Both the position numbers and the translations under genes were made by a program. A stretch of DNA of 64,000 nt from Variovorax sp. OK212. Lineage in GTDB: Bacteria > Pseudomonadota > Gammaproteobacteria > Burkholderiales > Burkholderiaceae_C. The stretch covers positions 496,001-560,000 of the forward strand of contig NZ_FOLP01000002.1 in NCBI RefSeq assembly GCF_900112425.1. The letters are read 5' to 3'. Below, piece by piece: positions 18,897-27,843 of the stretch; position 1 is the first letter of the stretch; each line of letters starts with the position of its first letter. The notes beneath the pieces were generated by a model. The model had not been told where the DNA came from and ran no database searches. It worked only from the letters and a program-made list of their open reading frames with translations.

Positions 18897-20324
18897 TCAG
18901 GCCTGCGCCACGCGACGCAGCAATCCGCTGGTGGTGCGCGGCCAGCCCACGCGGCCGAACCAGGCGCCGCCCGCGATGGCCGACGCGCTCACCACGCCGT
19001 ACACCACCAGCGCCACGCCTTGCGCCGCGAACACGCCGGAGAGGCCGCCGCCCCAGCGCAGCGCCAGCCAGCCGCCGGTGCCCGCCACCACCAGGCGCGC
19101 GATGTTGCCCAGCACCGGCCACATCAGCCGGCCCGCGCCCTGCGACGCGAAATACAGCACCAGCCCGACACCGAAGAAACCGTACAGCGGCCCCACCACG
19201 CGCAGGTAGTGTGCGCCGGTCTCGAGCATCGCGGGGTCGTTGCCGAACAGCATCAGCCACGGCCGCGGGAACAGCGCCGCGGCCACGCCGATGGTCTCGG
19301 TCAGCGCAAAGGCCAGCGCCGCGCCGGCCCAGGTGGCGCGCAGCGCGCGCTCGCGCTGGCCCGCGCCCATGCAAGTGCCGACCATCGCGACCAGCGGTGC
19401 GCCCAGGCCGAACACCAGCGGCACCAGCAGGTACTCGAGCCGCGAGGCCGTGCCGTAGCCGGCCAGCGCGCCGGAGCCGAAGTGGCCCGTCAGCGCGGTG
19501 GCGATGCCGATCGCCAGGTTGGTGGCCACCGTCGACACCGCGCCCACGAGCCCGATGCGCAGGATGTCGCGGAACATCGGCCAGCGCAGCTGCAGCGCGC
19601 CGAGCGTGAACTTCAGCAGGCTGCGCGGCGAGCGCAGGTACGCGATGAGCGCGATCGAGCCCAGCAGGTAGTACAGCAGCAGCGCCATCGCACCGCCGGC
19701 AATGCCCATGCCCGGCAACGGACCGACGCCGAAGATCAGCAACGGCGACGCGGGAATGAGGAACACCACGCCCACCACCGTCACATTGGCCGGCACCGAC
19801 ATGTTGCCCGTGCCGCGGATGATGGCCGACAGCGAATTGAACAGCCACACCAGCGTTGCGCCCGCGAACACCCAGTTCGAGTACGTGAGCGCCGCGTCGA
19901 GCGCGGGTCCGGTGCCGCCCATGATCCCGTAGAGCCAGCGCCCGCCGAGCAGCAGCGCCAGCGTGAAGCACAGGCCGAAGCCCAGCGCGATGACGATGGC
20001 GTGCCACACCAGCGCGTCGGCGTCGGCGCGGCGGCGCGCACCGAGCGCGCGCGCGATCGACGAGGCAATGCCGCCGCCCATGGCGCCGCTCGACGTCATC
20101 TGCATCAGCATGACGATGGGGAACACCAGCGCCATGCCGGCGAGCGCGTCGGTGCCGAGCTTGCCGACGAAGTAGGTCTCGATGAGGCCGACGGAGGCCT
20201 GCGCCACCATCACCAGCACGTTGGGCGCGGCCAGGCGCAGCAGCGTGGGCACGATGGGCGCCTCGAGCAGGCGGCGCGTGCGCGGGTCGAGCGAGTCGAG
20301 GTTGGCGCTGTTGGAAGTGGTCAT
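18897..20324 (-). CDS. MATE-family efflux transporter
   Basis: A 475-residue membrane protein with about 12 helices in two homologous halves (QASVGLIETYFVGKLG in the first; a matching GYGTASRLEYLLVPLVFGLG in the second). MATE proteins expel cationic compounds using Na+ or H+ gradients. The gene lies in a leftward series with an MFS transporter (30 bp gap) and a MarR regulator upstream. Confidence 0.9.
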   Translation of the reverse strand: MTTSNSANLDSLDPRTRRLLEAPIVPTLLRLAAPNVLVMVAQASVGLIETYFVGKLGTDALAGMALVFPIVMLMQMTSSGAMGGGIASSIARALGARRRADADALVWHAIVIALGFGLCFTLALLLGGRWLYGIMGGTGPALDAALTYSNWVFAGATLVWLFNSLSAIIRGTGNMSVPANVTVVGVVFLIPASPLLIFGVGPLPGMGIAGGAMALLLYYLLGSIALIAYLRSPRSLLKFTLGALQLRWPMFRDILRIGLVGAVSTVATNLAIGIATALTGHFGSGALAGYGTASRLEYLLVPLVFGLGAPLVAMVGTCMGAGQRERALRATWAGAALAFALTETIGVAAALFPRPWLMLFGNDPAMLETGAHYLRVVGPLYGFFGVGLVLYFASQGAGRLMWPVLGNIARLVVAGTGGWLALRWGGGLSGVFAAQGVALVVYGVVSASAIAGGAWFGRVGWPRTTSGLLRRVAQA

Positions 20325-20354
20325 GGCGGGTGTCCCGGTGGGTTCAGGGTGCGA

Positions 20355-21668
20355 TCAGGCACGGGCCGCGGCGGGCGTGACCGGCGTGCCGGCCTTCGCC
20401 GCCGGGCGGCGGATCATCATCACGATCACCGCCGCCACCAAGCAGGCCGCGCCTGCGGCGTACAGCGCCGGGGTGTAGGTCAGCAGCAGCGTGCGCGCAA
20501 AGCCCGCGCCATAGGCGGCCGTGGCGGCGCCCAGCTGGTGCGCGGCAAAGACCCAGCCGAACACCAGGCCGACCTTGGCGGGGCCGAAGGCGGCGCCCGC
20601 GAGCTTGACCGTCGGCGGCACGGTGGCGATCCAGTCGAGGCCGTAGAACATCGCGAAGATGCCCAGCCCGTAGATGGTGAACTCCGAATGCGGCAGCCAG
20701 AACAGCGACAGCCCGCGCAGGCCGTAGTACCAGAACAGCAGCTTGCGGTTGTCGTAGCGGTCCGACAGCCAGCCCGACAGGATGGTGCCGACGAAGTCGA
20801 AGGCGCCCATCATCGCGAGCACCGAGGCGGCGGGCACCGCGCTCATGCCGTAGTCGCCGCACAGCGAGATGAAGTGCGTCTGCACCAGGCCGTTGGTGCT
20901 CAGGCCGCAGATGAAGAAGGTGCCCGCCAGGATCCAGAAGGTGCGGTTGGTCGAGACTTCCTTGAGCACGCGGAACGGCGTGGCGAAGTTCATCAGGGGC
21001 GCCGCGGCGGCCGGCGCGGCCGGCTGCGTGCCGGGCTTTTCACCGTAGGGCAGCAGGCCGATGTCCGACGGCCGGTTGCGCATCAGGCACAGCGCGAGCA
21101 CGCCGATGAGGATGCTGCCGATCACGATCGGCACGATGGCCGAGCGCCAGCCCCAGTGCTCGATCATCCAGGCCGCGAACGGCAAGAAGGCCAGCTGCCC
21201 GGTGGCCGAGCTGGCCGTGAGCATGCCGATGACCAGGCCGCGCCGCGTCACGAACCAGCGGTTGGCCACCACCGCGCCGAGCACCAGCGCCGTCATGCCG
21301 GTGCCCAGGCCCAGCATCAGGCTCCACAGCACGAACAGTTGCCACAGCTGCGAGGCCATGGTGACCAGCGCCATGCCCAGTCCGACGAGCGTGAGGCCGG
21401 TGCAGATCACGGCGCGCAGGCCGTAGCGCTCCATGAGCACCGCGGCGAACGGGCCCATGAGGCCGAACAGCGCGAAGCGCAGCGCGAGCGCGGAGGAGAT
21501 CTGCTCCGTGCTCCAGCCGAATTCCTGGCCGAGCGGCTTGAGCATGGCGCCCGGCAGGCCCAGCGCGGCCGACATGGTCAGCATGGTCAGGAAGGTGATG
21601 GCGGCGACGATCCATCCGTAGTGAATGCCGCGGCGCTGCAGCCATGCGGAGACTTGGGTGGCGAACAT
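20355..21668 (-). CDS. MFS transporter, oxalate/formate antiporter-like
   Basis: A 437-residue, 12-helix major facilitator. The N-terminal RRGIHYGWIVAAITFLTML and the GLGTGMTALVLGAVVANRWF stretch with RRGLVIGMLTASSATGQL are characteristic of the OFA/monocarboxylate group. The loop after helix 2 reads LMERYGLRAVI. It probably carries a small organic anion; direction is not readable. Downstream of marR (117 bp) and just before the MATE gene. Confidence 0.85.
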   Translation of the reverse strand: MFATQVSAWLQRRGIHYGWIVAAITFLTMLTMSAALGLPGAMLKPLGQEFGWSTEQISSALALRFALFGLMGPFAAVLMERYGLRAVICTGLTLVGLGMALVTMASQLWQLFVLWSLMLGLGTGMTALVLGAVVANRWFVTRRGLVIGMLTASSATGQLAFLPFAAWMIEHWGWRSAIVPIVIGSILIGVLALCLMRNRPSDIGLLPYGEKPGTQPAAPAAAAPLMNFATPFRVLKEVSTNRTFWILAGTFFICGLSTNGLVQTHFISLCGDYGMSAVPAASVLAMMGAFDFVGTILSGWLSDRYDNRKLLFWYYGLRGLSLFWLPHSEFTIYGLGIFAMFYGLDWIATVPPTVKLAGAAFGPAKVGLVFGWVFAAHQLGAATAAYGAGFARTLLLTYTPALYAAGAACLVAAVIVMMIRRPAAKAGTPVTPAAARA

Positions 21669-21785
21669 GGGACCTCTGCTGTTGGAATTGAATGGGAGGA
21701 GGAGAAGGAAACGAAAGCGAAAGCAAGACCCGCGCGCAACGTGGCGCGTGGTGAAAAACGTGTTGTGCCGTGGTGGGTGTGAGGG

Positions 21786-22241
21786 TCAGTCTTCGGCGTC
21801 GGGCTCTTCGTCGCCGCCCAGCAGCGCCATCGCCTCGTCGACCAGCAGGTGCAGCGCGAGCACACGCTCCACGCCCAGCAATGCATTGATGTTCTGCTGC
21901 GCCGTCTTCCAGTGCGTCTGCGCTTCCTTGCGCTTGGCCTCGCCCGCCTCGGTGAGCGCGACCAGCCGGCTGCGCGCGTCGGCGCCGGCGCCGAGCGAGA
22001 TCCAGCCGGCGGCAATCAGCGGCTGCAGGTTGCGGCTCAGGGTCGACGCGGTCATCTTCAGCTCGCCCGCCAGGTCGACGGGGCGCGACGGGCCCAGGCG
22101 CGCCAGGTTCGAGAGCAACGAGTACTGGGTGGTCTTCAGCCCGCTCTTCGACACCTCGGCGTCGTAGAACTGCGAGAGGCGGCGCGAGAGCTGGCGCACC
22201 TTGAAGCTGGTGCAGCCGCGCGGTTTGGTGAGCGTGTCCAT
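21786..22241 (-). CDS. MarR-family transcriptional regulator
   Basis: A 151-residue winged-helix dimer protein. The recognition region reads PVDLAGELKMTASTLSRNLQPLIAAGWI and the wing ADARSRLVALTEAG. It is divergent from a thioesterase gene and upstream of two exporter genes. The intergenic palindrome overlapping its promoter suggests autoregulation. The predicted -10 is so close to ATG that the transcript may be leaderless. Confidence 0.88.
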   Translation of the reverse strand: MDTLTKPRGCTSFKVRQLSRRLSQFYDAEVSKSGLKTTQYSLLSNLARLGPSRPVDLAGELKMTASTLSRNLQPLIAAGWISLGAGADARSRLVALTEAGEAKRKEAQTHWKTAQQNINALLGVERVLALHLLVDEAMALLGGDEEPDAED

Positions 22242-22249
22242 GGGGTATT

Positions 22250-22277
22250 ATTGTAGCTGCAACTATTGCATATGCAA
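22250..22277 (-). promoter_or_regulatory. marR promoter with overlapping palindromic operator
   Basis: On the minus strand TTGCAT (22277-22272) and TACAAT (22255-22250) are 16 bp apart. The -35 lies within the perfect palindrome TTGCATATGCAA (22266-22277), and a related TGCAAC half lies at 22257-22262. The +1 would fall within a few bases of the start codon. Confidence 0.6.
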
Positions 22278-22328
22278 CCTACAGCCCATTCGGCACCTCG
22301 CACACCCTCGGACAGGAGACCCATCGGC

Positions 22329-22883
22329 ATGACGCAGACCCCCAGCCAGAACCAGCTCGAAGCCTGGATCGCCGCAGAAAAGAAGATCACCGACCGCCTC
22401 GACGCCGGCCCCGGCCCGGGCGTGGCCCGTCCCGAGCAGGTGGCGGGCAAGACCGGCCTCGAAGTGATGCAGGCCATGCTGAACGGCGAGATCCCCTACG
22501 CCGCCATCGCCAAGACGCTGGACTTCACGATCATCGAAGTGAGCCAGGGCGTGGCCATCTTCCAGGGCACGCCGCTGGCGCAGCACCTGAACCCGCTGGG
22601 CACCATCCACGGTGGCTGGGTCGCGACCATGCTCGACTCCGCGCTGGGCTGCTCGGTGCACACCATGATGCCGCCCGGGCGCGCCTACACGACCGCCGAA
22701 CTCAGCGTGAACTACGTGAAGGGCCTCACGCCCAAGGTGCAGCGCGTGCGCGCCGAAGGCAAGGTGATCCACTGCGGCCGCCAACTGGCCACGGCCGAGG
22801 CGCGCCTGGTCGGTGCCGACGGCACGCTGTACGCGCACGCCACGACCACCTGCCTGGTGTTCGAGACGCGTCCGGCGGGCTGA
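22329..22883 (+). CDS. PaaI-family hotdog thioesterase
   Basis: A 184-residue hotdog-fold acyl-CoA thioesterase. The active-site helix reads LGTIHGGWVATMLDSALGCS, with HGG as the PaaI-type catalytic segment; TTAELSVNYVKGL is the second conserved strand. It would hydrolyse an aryl- or acyl-CoA. ATG 22329 follows a strong GACAGGAGACC; an upstream in-frame ATG lies in the operator. Divergent from marR, so probably under the same regulator. Confidence 0.88.
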   Translation: MTQTPSQNQLEAWIAAEKKITDRLDAGPGPGVARPEQVAGKTGLEVMQAMLNGEIPYAAIAKTLDFTIIEVSQGVAIFQGTPLAQHLNPLGTIHGGWVATMLDSALGCSVHTMMPPGRAYTTAELSVNYVKGLTPKVQRVRAEGKVIHCGRQLATAEARLVGADGTLYAHATTTCLVFETRPAG

Positions 22884-22999
22884 GCCCGCCCCGGGCGGCT
22901 CATGGCGCCCTTTCTTTTGCGCCGCCGCACGGCGCCCTGCCTTCGCGCCAAGTAGGCCTTCGGGCTGTAAGTCCAAAGGCGCGGCCCCTCCGGGCCTCC

Positions 23000-23018
23000 A
23001 GTGATAATTATTCGCAAC
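23000..23018 (+). promoter_or_regulatory. candidate Fur box
   Basis: AGTGATAATTATTCGCAAC contains the GATAAT-xATT core of ferric-uptake-regulator sites in an A/T-rich patch 70 bp before the ferric-iron binding protein gene. The right half is the weaker match. Confidence 0.6.
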
Positions 23019-23086
23019 ACGGCCATTACGACAACAACAGGCGCCGGCGCTTTTAGAACACCTCACTGCCTTCCCGGAGGATCACC

Positions 23087-24157
23087 ATGACCGAACGCTC
23101 ACGCGTCCAAGGCCGCGCCGCGCGCGCATTGCTCGGCGCCAGCGCCACCTGGCTGGCCATCGCCGCCCTGCCCACGCAAGTCGCGCAGGCAGCGACCGAT
23201 GAACTCACGCTCTACACCACGCGCGAGCCCGCGCTGATCCAGCCGCTCATCTCCGCCTTCAGCGCGCAGAGCAACATCAAGGTCAACACCGTGTTCGTGA
23301 AGGACGGGCTGCTGGAGCGCGTCAAGGCCGAAGGCGCGCGCTCGCCGGCCGACGTGCTGATGACGGTGGACATCGGCAACCTCATGGACCTGGTCGACGG
23401 CGGCGTGACGCAGCCGGTGAAATCGGCCGCGCTCGAATCGGCCATTCCGGCCAACCTGCGCGGCGCCGACGGCCAGTGGTTCTCGCTGTCGATGCGCGCA
23501 CGCGTGCTGTACGCCGACAAGAGCCTGCCGCTCACCAACTTCCGCTACGAAGACCTGGCCAACCCCAAGTACAAGGGCAAGGTCTGCATCCGCGCGGGCC
23601 AGCATCCTTACAACACCGCGCTGGTCGCGGCGCTCATCGCGCACGACGGCGAGGCCAAGGCCGAGCAGTGGCTGCGCGGCGTGAAGGCCAACCTGGCGCG
23701 CAAGGCCACCGGCGGCGACCGCGACGTGGCGCGCGACATCCTGGGCGGCATCTGCGACGTGGGCCTGGCCAACTCGTACTACGTCGGCCAGATGAAGAGC
23801 GCCAAGGAAGGCACCGACGCGCGCAAGTGGGGCGACGCCATCAAGGTGGTGCGCCCGACCTTCGCCAACACGAAGAGCGGCGGCACGCACGTGAACATCA
23901 GCGGCGCCTCGGTGGCCAGGAACGCGCCGCAGCGCGCCAACGCCGTCAAGCTGCTCGAGTTCCTGGTGTCGGAGCCGGCGCAGTCGCTCTACGCGCAGGC
24001 CAACTACGAGTACCCGGTGCGCAAGGGCGTGGCGCTCGACCCGATCATCGGCCAGACCATCGGCGAGCTGAAGGTCGATCCGCTGCCGCTGACCGAGATC
24101 GCCAAGTACCGCAAGCAGGCCAGCGCCCTCGTCGACAAGGTCGGCTTCGACCAGTGA
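23087..24157 (+). CDS. fbpA: Fe(3+) ABC transporter substrate-binding protein
   Basis: A 356-residue periplasmic protein of the FbpA/FutA family. Residues 1-35 form a signal peptide ending near QAAT. The mature part starts ELTLYTTREP and contains the adjacent iron-binding tyrosines in ANSYYVGQM and the family segments RADVLMTVDIG-like PADVLMTVD and GTHVNISGASV. It binds ferric iron for the permease and ATPase encoded next. Preceded by CCGGAGGATCACC, an excellent Shine-Dalgarno, and a Fur-like box. Confidence 0.93.
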   Translation: MTERSRVQGRAARALLGASATWLAIAALPTQVAQAATDELTLYTTREPALIQPLISAFSAQSNIKVNTVFVKDGLLERVKAEGARSPADVLMTVDIGNLMDLVDGGVTQPVKSAALESAIPANLRGADGQWFSLSMRARVLYADKSLPLTNFRYEDLANPKYKGKVCIRAGQHPYNTALVAALIAHDGEAKAEQWLRGVKANLARKATGGDRDVARDILGGICDVGLANSYYVGQMKSAKEGTDARKWGDAIKVVRPTFANTKSGGTHVNISGASVARNAPQRANAVKLLEFLVSEPAQSLYAQANYEYPVRKGVALDPIIGQTIGELKVDPLPLTEIAKYRKQASALVDKVGFDQ

Positions 24158-24191
24158 CATCGAACGGCCGGGCACGCCTGCCGGCGACTGA

Positions 24192-25880
24192 ATGACCCCC
24201 TTGAGGCGCCCACCGCCGGGCCTGCGCGCAGCAGGCCCGGCTTGGCGCTGCGTGTCATTGCTGATCGCGCTCGGCGTGCTCGCGCCGGTGCTCACGCTGG
24301 CGTGGCTGGCCTTCGGCTCGGGCGTGGGCCATTGGGGGCCGCTGTTCGCGCACGTGCTGCCGCAGGCGGCGCTCAACACGGCGCTGCTGCTCTCGGGCGT
24401 GGGCGCGCTGGTGCTGGTGATCGGCACCGGCTGCGCGTGGCTCGTCACCGCGCACGACTTCCCCGGACGCGGCGTGCTGCACTGGGCGCTGTTGCTGCCG
24501 CTGGCCATGCCGACCTACATCGTCGCCTTCGCCTACCTCGACCTGCTGCATCCCATCGGCCCGGTGCAGGGTGCGATCCGCTGGGTGCTGGGCTTCGACA
24601 GCCCGCGCCAGTTCCGCCTGCCCGACCTGCGCTCGATGCCCGGCGCGATCTTCGTGCTGGGCTTTGTGCTGTACCCCTACGTCTACCTGACGGCGCGCGC
24701 CATGTTCATGACGCAGCCCGCGCACCTGATGGAAGCCGCGCGCATGCTCGGCGAGAGCCGGCGCGGCGCGTTCTTCCGCGTGGCGCTGCCGCTCGCGCGG
24801 CCCGCGCTGGCCGTGGGCCTGAGCCTGGCGCTGCTGGAGACGCTCAACGACATCGGCGCCTCCGAATTCCTCGGCGTGAACACGCTCACCGTGGCGGTCT
24901 ACACGACGTGGATCACGCGCTCCGACCTGGCGGGCGCCGCACAGATCGCCTGCGCGATGCTGTTCGTGGTGGTGGCGCTGGTCTGGCTCGAGCGCAACGG
25001 CCGACAGCACCAGCGCTTCGGCTCGGCGCAGCGCATGCGCGCCGTGCAGCCGCGCCGGCTTCGCGGCGGCGCGGCCTGGGCGGCGACCGCCACGGCCTCG
25101 CTGCCGGTGCTGATCGGCTTTGTCGCGCCCGCGCTCTACCTGGTCTGGGAAAGCGCCAAGCGGCTGCGCCAGGGCGGCGGCATTTCGCATGGGCTGGTCG
25201 CCAGCCTCGGCAACACGCTCGCACTGGCCGCGGGCGTGACCGTGGCCGCCGTGGCCGCCGGCCTGGTGGTGGCCTGGGCCGCACGCAGCCAGGGCTCGCG
25301 CCCGAACCGCGCGCGCTGGCAGGCACGCGCCGCCACGCTGGGCTACGCGGTGCCGGGCACGGTGCTGGCCATCGGCCTGCTCACGCCGGCGCTGGCGTTC
25401 GATTCGGCCCTGGCCACCGCGTTCGGCTGGCAGGGCCTGCCGCTGATGGGCGCGGGCGTGGTGCTGGTCGTGGCCTGCGCCATCCGCTTCCTGGCGATGC
25501 CGGTGGGCGGCATCGAGGCCGGCCTCGCGCGCATTCCACCCGCCATCGAGCAGGCCTCGCGCCTGCTCGGCGAAACCACCGCCGGCACGCTGCGCCGCGT
25601 GCACCTGCCGCTGCTGCGCCCTGCCCTGGCCGCGGGTGCGCTGCTGGTGTTCGTCGACGCCATGAAAGAGCTGCCGGCCACGCTGCTGCTGCGGCCCGCC
25701 AATTTCGACACCCTCGCCACCTGGCTCTACGCCGAGGCCGCGCGCGGCACCTACGAGGAAGGCGCGATCGCCGCGCTGGCCATCGTGCTGGCCGGCCTGT
25801 TGCCGGTGGTGCTGCTGGCGCGCAACCAGCTGGGCACGCCCGCTGCCGCACAAGTTCCCGGGCCCGACAAGACACCATGA
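24192..25880 (+). CDS. fbpB: Fe(3+) ABC transporter permease, double-length
   Basis: A 562-residue permease made of two fused halves, as in FbpB/AfuB. Each half carries an EAA loop: EAARMLGESRRGAFFRVALPL and EQASRLLGETTAGTLRRVHLPL. About 12 membrane helices. The first 17 codons encode an 11-bp perfect hairpin (24215-24241) just before helix 1. The stop codon overlaps the ATPase start by 4 bp. Confidence 0.92.
   Translation: MTPLRRPPPGLRAAGPAWRCVSLLIALGVLAPVLTLAWLAFGSGVGHWGPLFAHVLPQAALNTALLLSGVGALVLVIGTGCAWLVTAHDFPGRGVLHWALLLPLAMPTYIVAFAYLDLLHPIGPVQGAIRWVLGFDSPRQFRLPDLRSMPGAIFVLGFVLYPYVYLTARAMFMTQPAHLMEAARMLGESRRGAFFRVALPLARPALAVGLSLALLETLNDIGASEFLGVNTLTVAVYTTWITRSDLAGAAQIACAMLFVVVALVWLERNGRQHQRFGSAQRMRAVQPRRLRGGAAWAATATASLPVLIGFVAPALYLVWESAKRLRQGGGISHGLVASLGNTLALAAGVTVAAVAAGLVVAWAARSQGSRPNRARWQARAATLGYAVPGTVLAIGLLTPALAFDSALATAFGWQGLPLMGAGVVLVVACAIRFLAMPVGGIEAGLARIPPAIEQASRLLGETTAGTLRRVHLPLLRPALAAGALLVFVDAMKELPATLLLRPANFDTLATWLYAEAARGTYEEGAIAALAIVLAGLLPVVLLARNQLGTPAAAQVPGPDKTP
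24215..24241 (+). promoter_or_regulatory. hairpin at the start of fbpB
   Basis: GCCGGGCCTGC (24215-24225) pairs perfectly with GCAGGCCCGGC (24231-24241) around a five-base loop. It lies inside codons 8-17 of the permease. A stable stem here could protect the 3' end of the fbpA message or slow translation into the permease. Confidence 0.6.
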
Positions 25881-26560
25881 GTTCCCCCCTGCACCTCGAC
25901 GCCGTCCGGCTCGCCTACGACACCCCGCGCGGCCTGCACACGGTCGTCGATGGCTTCTCGCTCGCGCTGAACGCGGGCGACATCGCCTGCCTGTTCGGCC
26001 CCTCGGGCTGCGGCAAGACCACGGTGCTGCGCGCCATCGCGGGCTTCGAGCCGGTGCGCGCCGGCACCGTGCGGCTGGGCGGCGTGCTGCTCTCGTCCGC
26101 GCAGACGCGCCTGCCGCCCGAGCAGCGGCGAGTGGGCATGATGTTCCAGGAGTACGCGCTGTTCCCGCACCTGTCGGCCGCGAAGAACGTGGCGTTCGGG
26201 CTGCGTCGCCTCGGCCGTGCCACGCAGCTGGCGCGCGTCGCCGAAATGCTCGCGCTGGTGGGCCTGGCCGACGCGGGCGAACGCTATCCGCACGAGCTTT
26301 CCGGGGGCCAGCAGCAGCGCATTGCACTGGCCCGCGCGCTTGCGCCCTCGCCCGCGTTGCTGCTGCTGGACGAACCCTTCTCCAACCTCGACGGCGGCAC
26401 GCGCGAACGACTGACGGCCGAGGTGCGCGGCATCCTCAAGCAGGCCGGGCAGACGGCCGTCCTCGTCACCCACAACGAGGCCGAAGCGCACGCCATGGCC
26501 GACCGCATCGGCGTGATGCACGGCGGACGAATCACGCACTGGCAAGCCACCTCGGCCTAG
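25877..26560 (+). CDS. fbpC: Fe(3+) ABC transporter ATP-binding protein, short form
   Basis: A 227-residue ATPase: GPSGCGKTT, MFQEYALFPHL, LSGGQQQRIALARALA, LLLLDEPFSNLD, VTHNEAEA. It ends right after the core domain, so it lacks the roughly 110-residue C-terminal domain of standard FbpC (about 340 residues). ATGA overlap with fbpB. A frameshift is not evident; the frame closes cleanly. Confidence 0.9.
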   Translation: MSSPLHLDAVRLAYDTPRGLHTVVDGFSLALNAGDIACLFGPSGCGKTTVLRAIAGFEPVRAGTVRLGGVLLSSAQTRLPPEQRRVGMMFQEYALFPHLSAAKNVAFGLRRLGRATQLARVAEMLALVGLADAGERYPHELSGGQQQRIALARALAPSPALLLLDEPFSNLDGGTRERLTAEVRGILKQAGQTAVLVTHNEAEAHAMADRIGVMHGGRITHWQATSA

Positions 26561-26676
26561 CACAGGCGGTCCGTTCGTCGAATGGGCTTTGCGGGAAAAG
26601 GTTGTTCGGGATCGCAAGAATCGCGGCGTTCCCAGCCACGCACCCACACACTCCCCCACCGAGAACGGAAAGCCCC

Positions 26677-27366
26677 ATGACGCAAGCTCTCACCCTCGTC
26701 AGCCACCTGCTGTGCCCGTACGTGCAGCGCGCCGCCATCGCGCTGCATGAAAAAGGCGTGCCTTTCGAGCGCGTGGTCATCGACCTCGCGAACAAGCCCC
26801 AGTGGTTCCTCGACATCTCGCCGCTCGGCAAGGTGCCGCTGCTGAAGGTGCACAAGCCCGACGGCAGCGAGGCCGTGCTGTTCGAAAGCAACGTGATCTG
26901 CGAGTACCTCGAAGAGACGCAGCCCGGTGCGCGCCTGCATCCCGAAGACCCGCTCGCCCGCGCCGGACACCGCGCATGGATGGAGTTCGGCTCGGCCGTC
27001 CTCGCCGACCTGTGGGGCTACGAGACCACGCAGGACGCGGCGGTGTTCGCGCAGAAGCGCCTTGCGCTGGTGGCGAAGTTCGAACGCGTGGAGGCCGCGC
27101 TGGCAAGTTCAGGTGACGGCCCTTACTTCGCGGGCCCGAACTTCAGCCTCGTCGACGCGGTGTTCGCGCCCGTGTTCCGCTACTTCGAAGTGTTCGACGG
27201 CCTCAGCGACTCGCACATCTTCGACGCCCTGCCCAGGGTCGATGCCTGGCGCAAGGCGCTGGCGGCCCGCCCCAGCGTGCGTGACGCCGTGGTGCCCGAG
27301 TACCCGCGGCACCTGATGGAGTTCCTCGAGCGCCACCAGGCCCACCTGCTGACCCTGGCGGCTTGA
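26677..27366 (+). CDS. glutathione S-transferase family protein
   Basis: A 229-residue GST. The N-terminal thioredoxin fold carries LCPYVQR, where Cys occupies the catalytic position as in omega/beta-like GSTs, then GKVPLLKVH and the Glu-Ser pair LFESNVICEYL for glutathione. The all-helical C-terminal domain contains FSLVDAVFAPV. ATG 26677 follows GAACGGAAAGCC. It precedes the glyoxalase I gene by 62 bp, so the two glutathione enzymes may be linked. Confidence 0.9.
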   Translation: MTQALTLVSHLLCPYVQRAAIALHEKGVPFERVVIDLANKPQWFLDISPLGKVPLLKVHKPDGSEAVLFESNVICEYLEETQPGARLHPEDPLARAGHRAWMEFGSAVLADLWGYETTQDAAVFAQKRLALVAKFERVEAALASSGDGPYFAGPNFSLVDAVFAPVFRYFEVFDGLSDSHIFDALPRVDAWRKALAARPSVRDAVVPEYPRHLMEFLERHQAHLLTLAA

Positions 27367-27428
27367 TCGCCGCGCCGGGAGGCCGACAATAGCGGCCTTC
27401 CTCTGCAACAACTACACGGCCCCACGAG

Positions 27429-27842
27429 ATGCGATTCCTTCACACCATGCTGCGCGTCGGCAACCTCCAGCGCTCCATCGATTTCTATACCCAGGTGCTC
27501 GGCATGAACCTGCTGCGCACGTCGGAGAACCCCGAGTACAAGTACAGCCTCGCCTTTCTCGGCTTCGACAAGGGCAACCCCGAGCAGGCCGAGATCGAAC
27601 TCACCTACAACTGGGGCACCGAGAGCTACGAGCTCGGCACCGCCTACGGCCACATCGCGCTCGGCGTGCCCGATGCCTATGCGGCCTGCGACAAGATCAA
27701 GGCCGCGGGCGGCAACGTGACGCGCGAGGCCGGTCCGGTCAAGGGCGGCACCACGGTGATCGCGTTCGTGACCGACCCGGACGGGTACAAGATCGAACTG
27801 ATCCAGCGCAACGAAGACGCCGCCGGCGGCGGCCTGCGCTGA
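27429..27842 (+). CDS. gloA: lactoylglutathione lyase (glyoxalase I)
   Basis: A 137-residue GloA. The metal ligands are present: His5, Glu57 (AEIELTYNW), His75 (YGHIALGV) and Glu123 (GYKIELIQ). The length and absence of the eukaryote-type insertions match the Ni/Co-dependent bacterial class. It converts the methylglyoxal-glutathione hemithioacetal to S-lactoylglutathione. The next gene starts 1 bp after the stop. Confidence 0.96.
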   Translation: MRFLHTMLRVGNLQRSIDFYTQVLGMNLLRTSENPEYKYSLAFLGFDKGNPEQAEIELTYNWGTESYELGTAYGHIALGVPDAYAACDKIKAAGGNVTREAGPVKGGTTVIAFVTDPDGYKIELIQRNEDAAGGGLR

Positions 27843-27843
27843 C

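Noticed and set aside
22874..22888. GCGGGC-TGA-GCCCGC hairpin at the thioesterase stop as a terminator
   Set aside because: Three-base loop and no following T run; insufficient.
27380..27398. AGGCCG...CGGCCT inverted repeat before gloA as a terminator
   Set aside because: Short stem with no T run, in a gap that must also hold the gloA promoter; not convincing either way.
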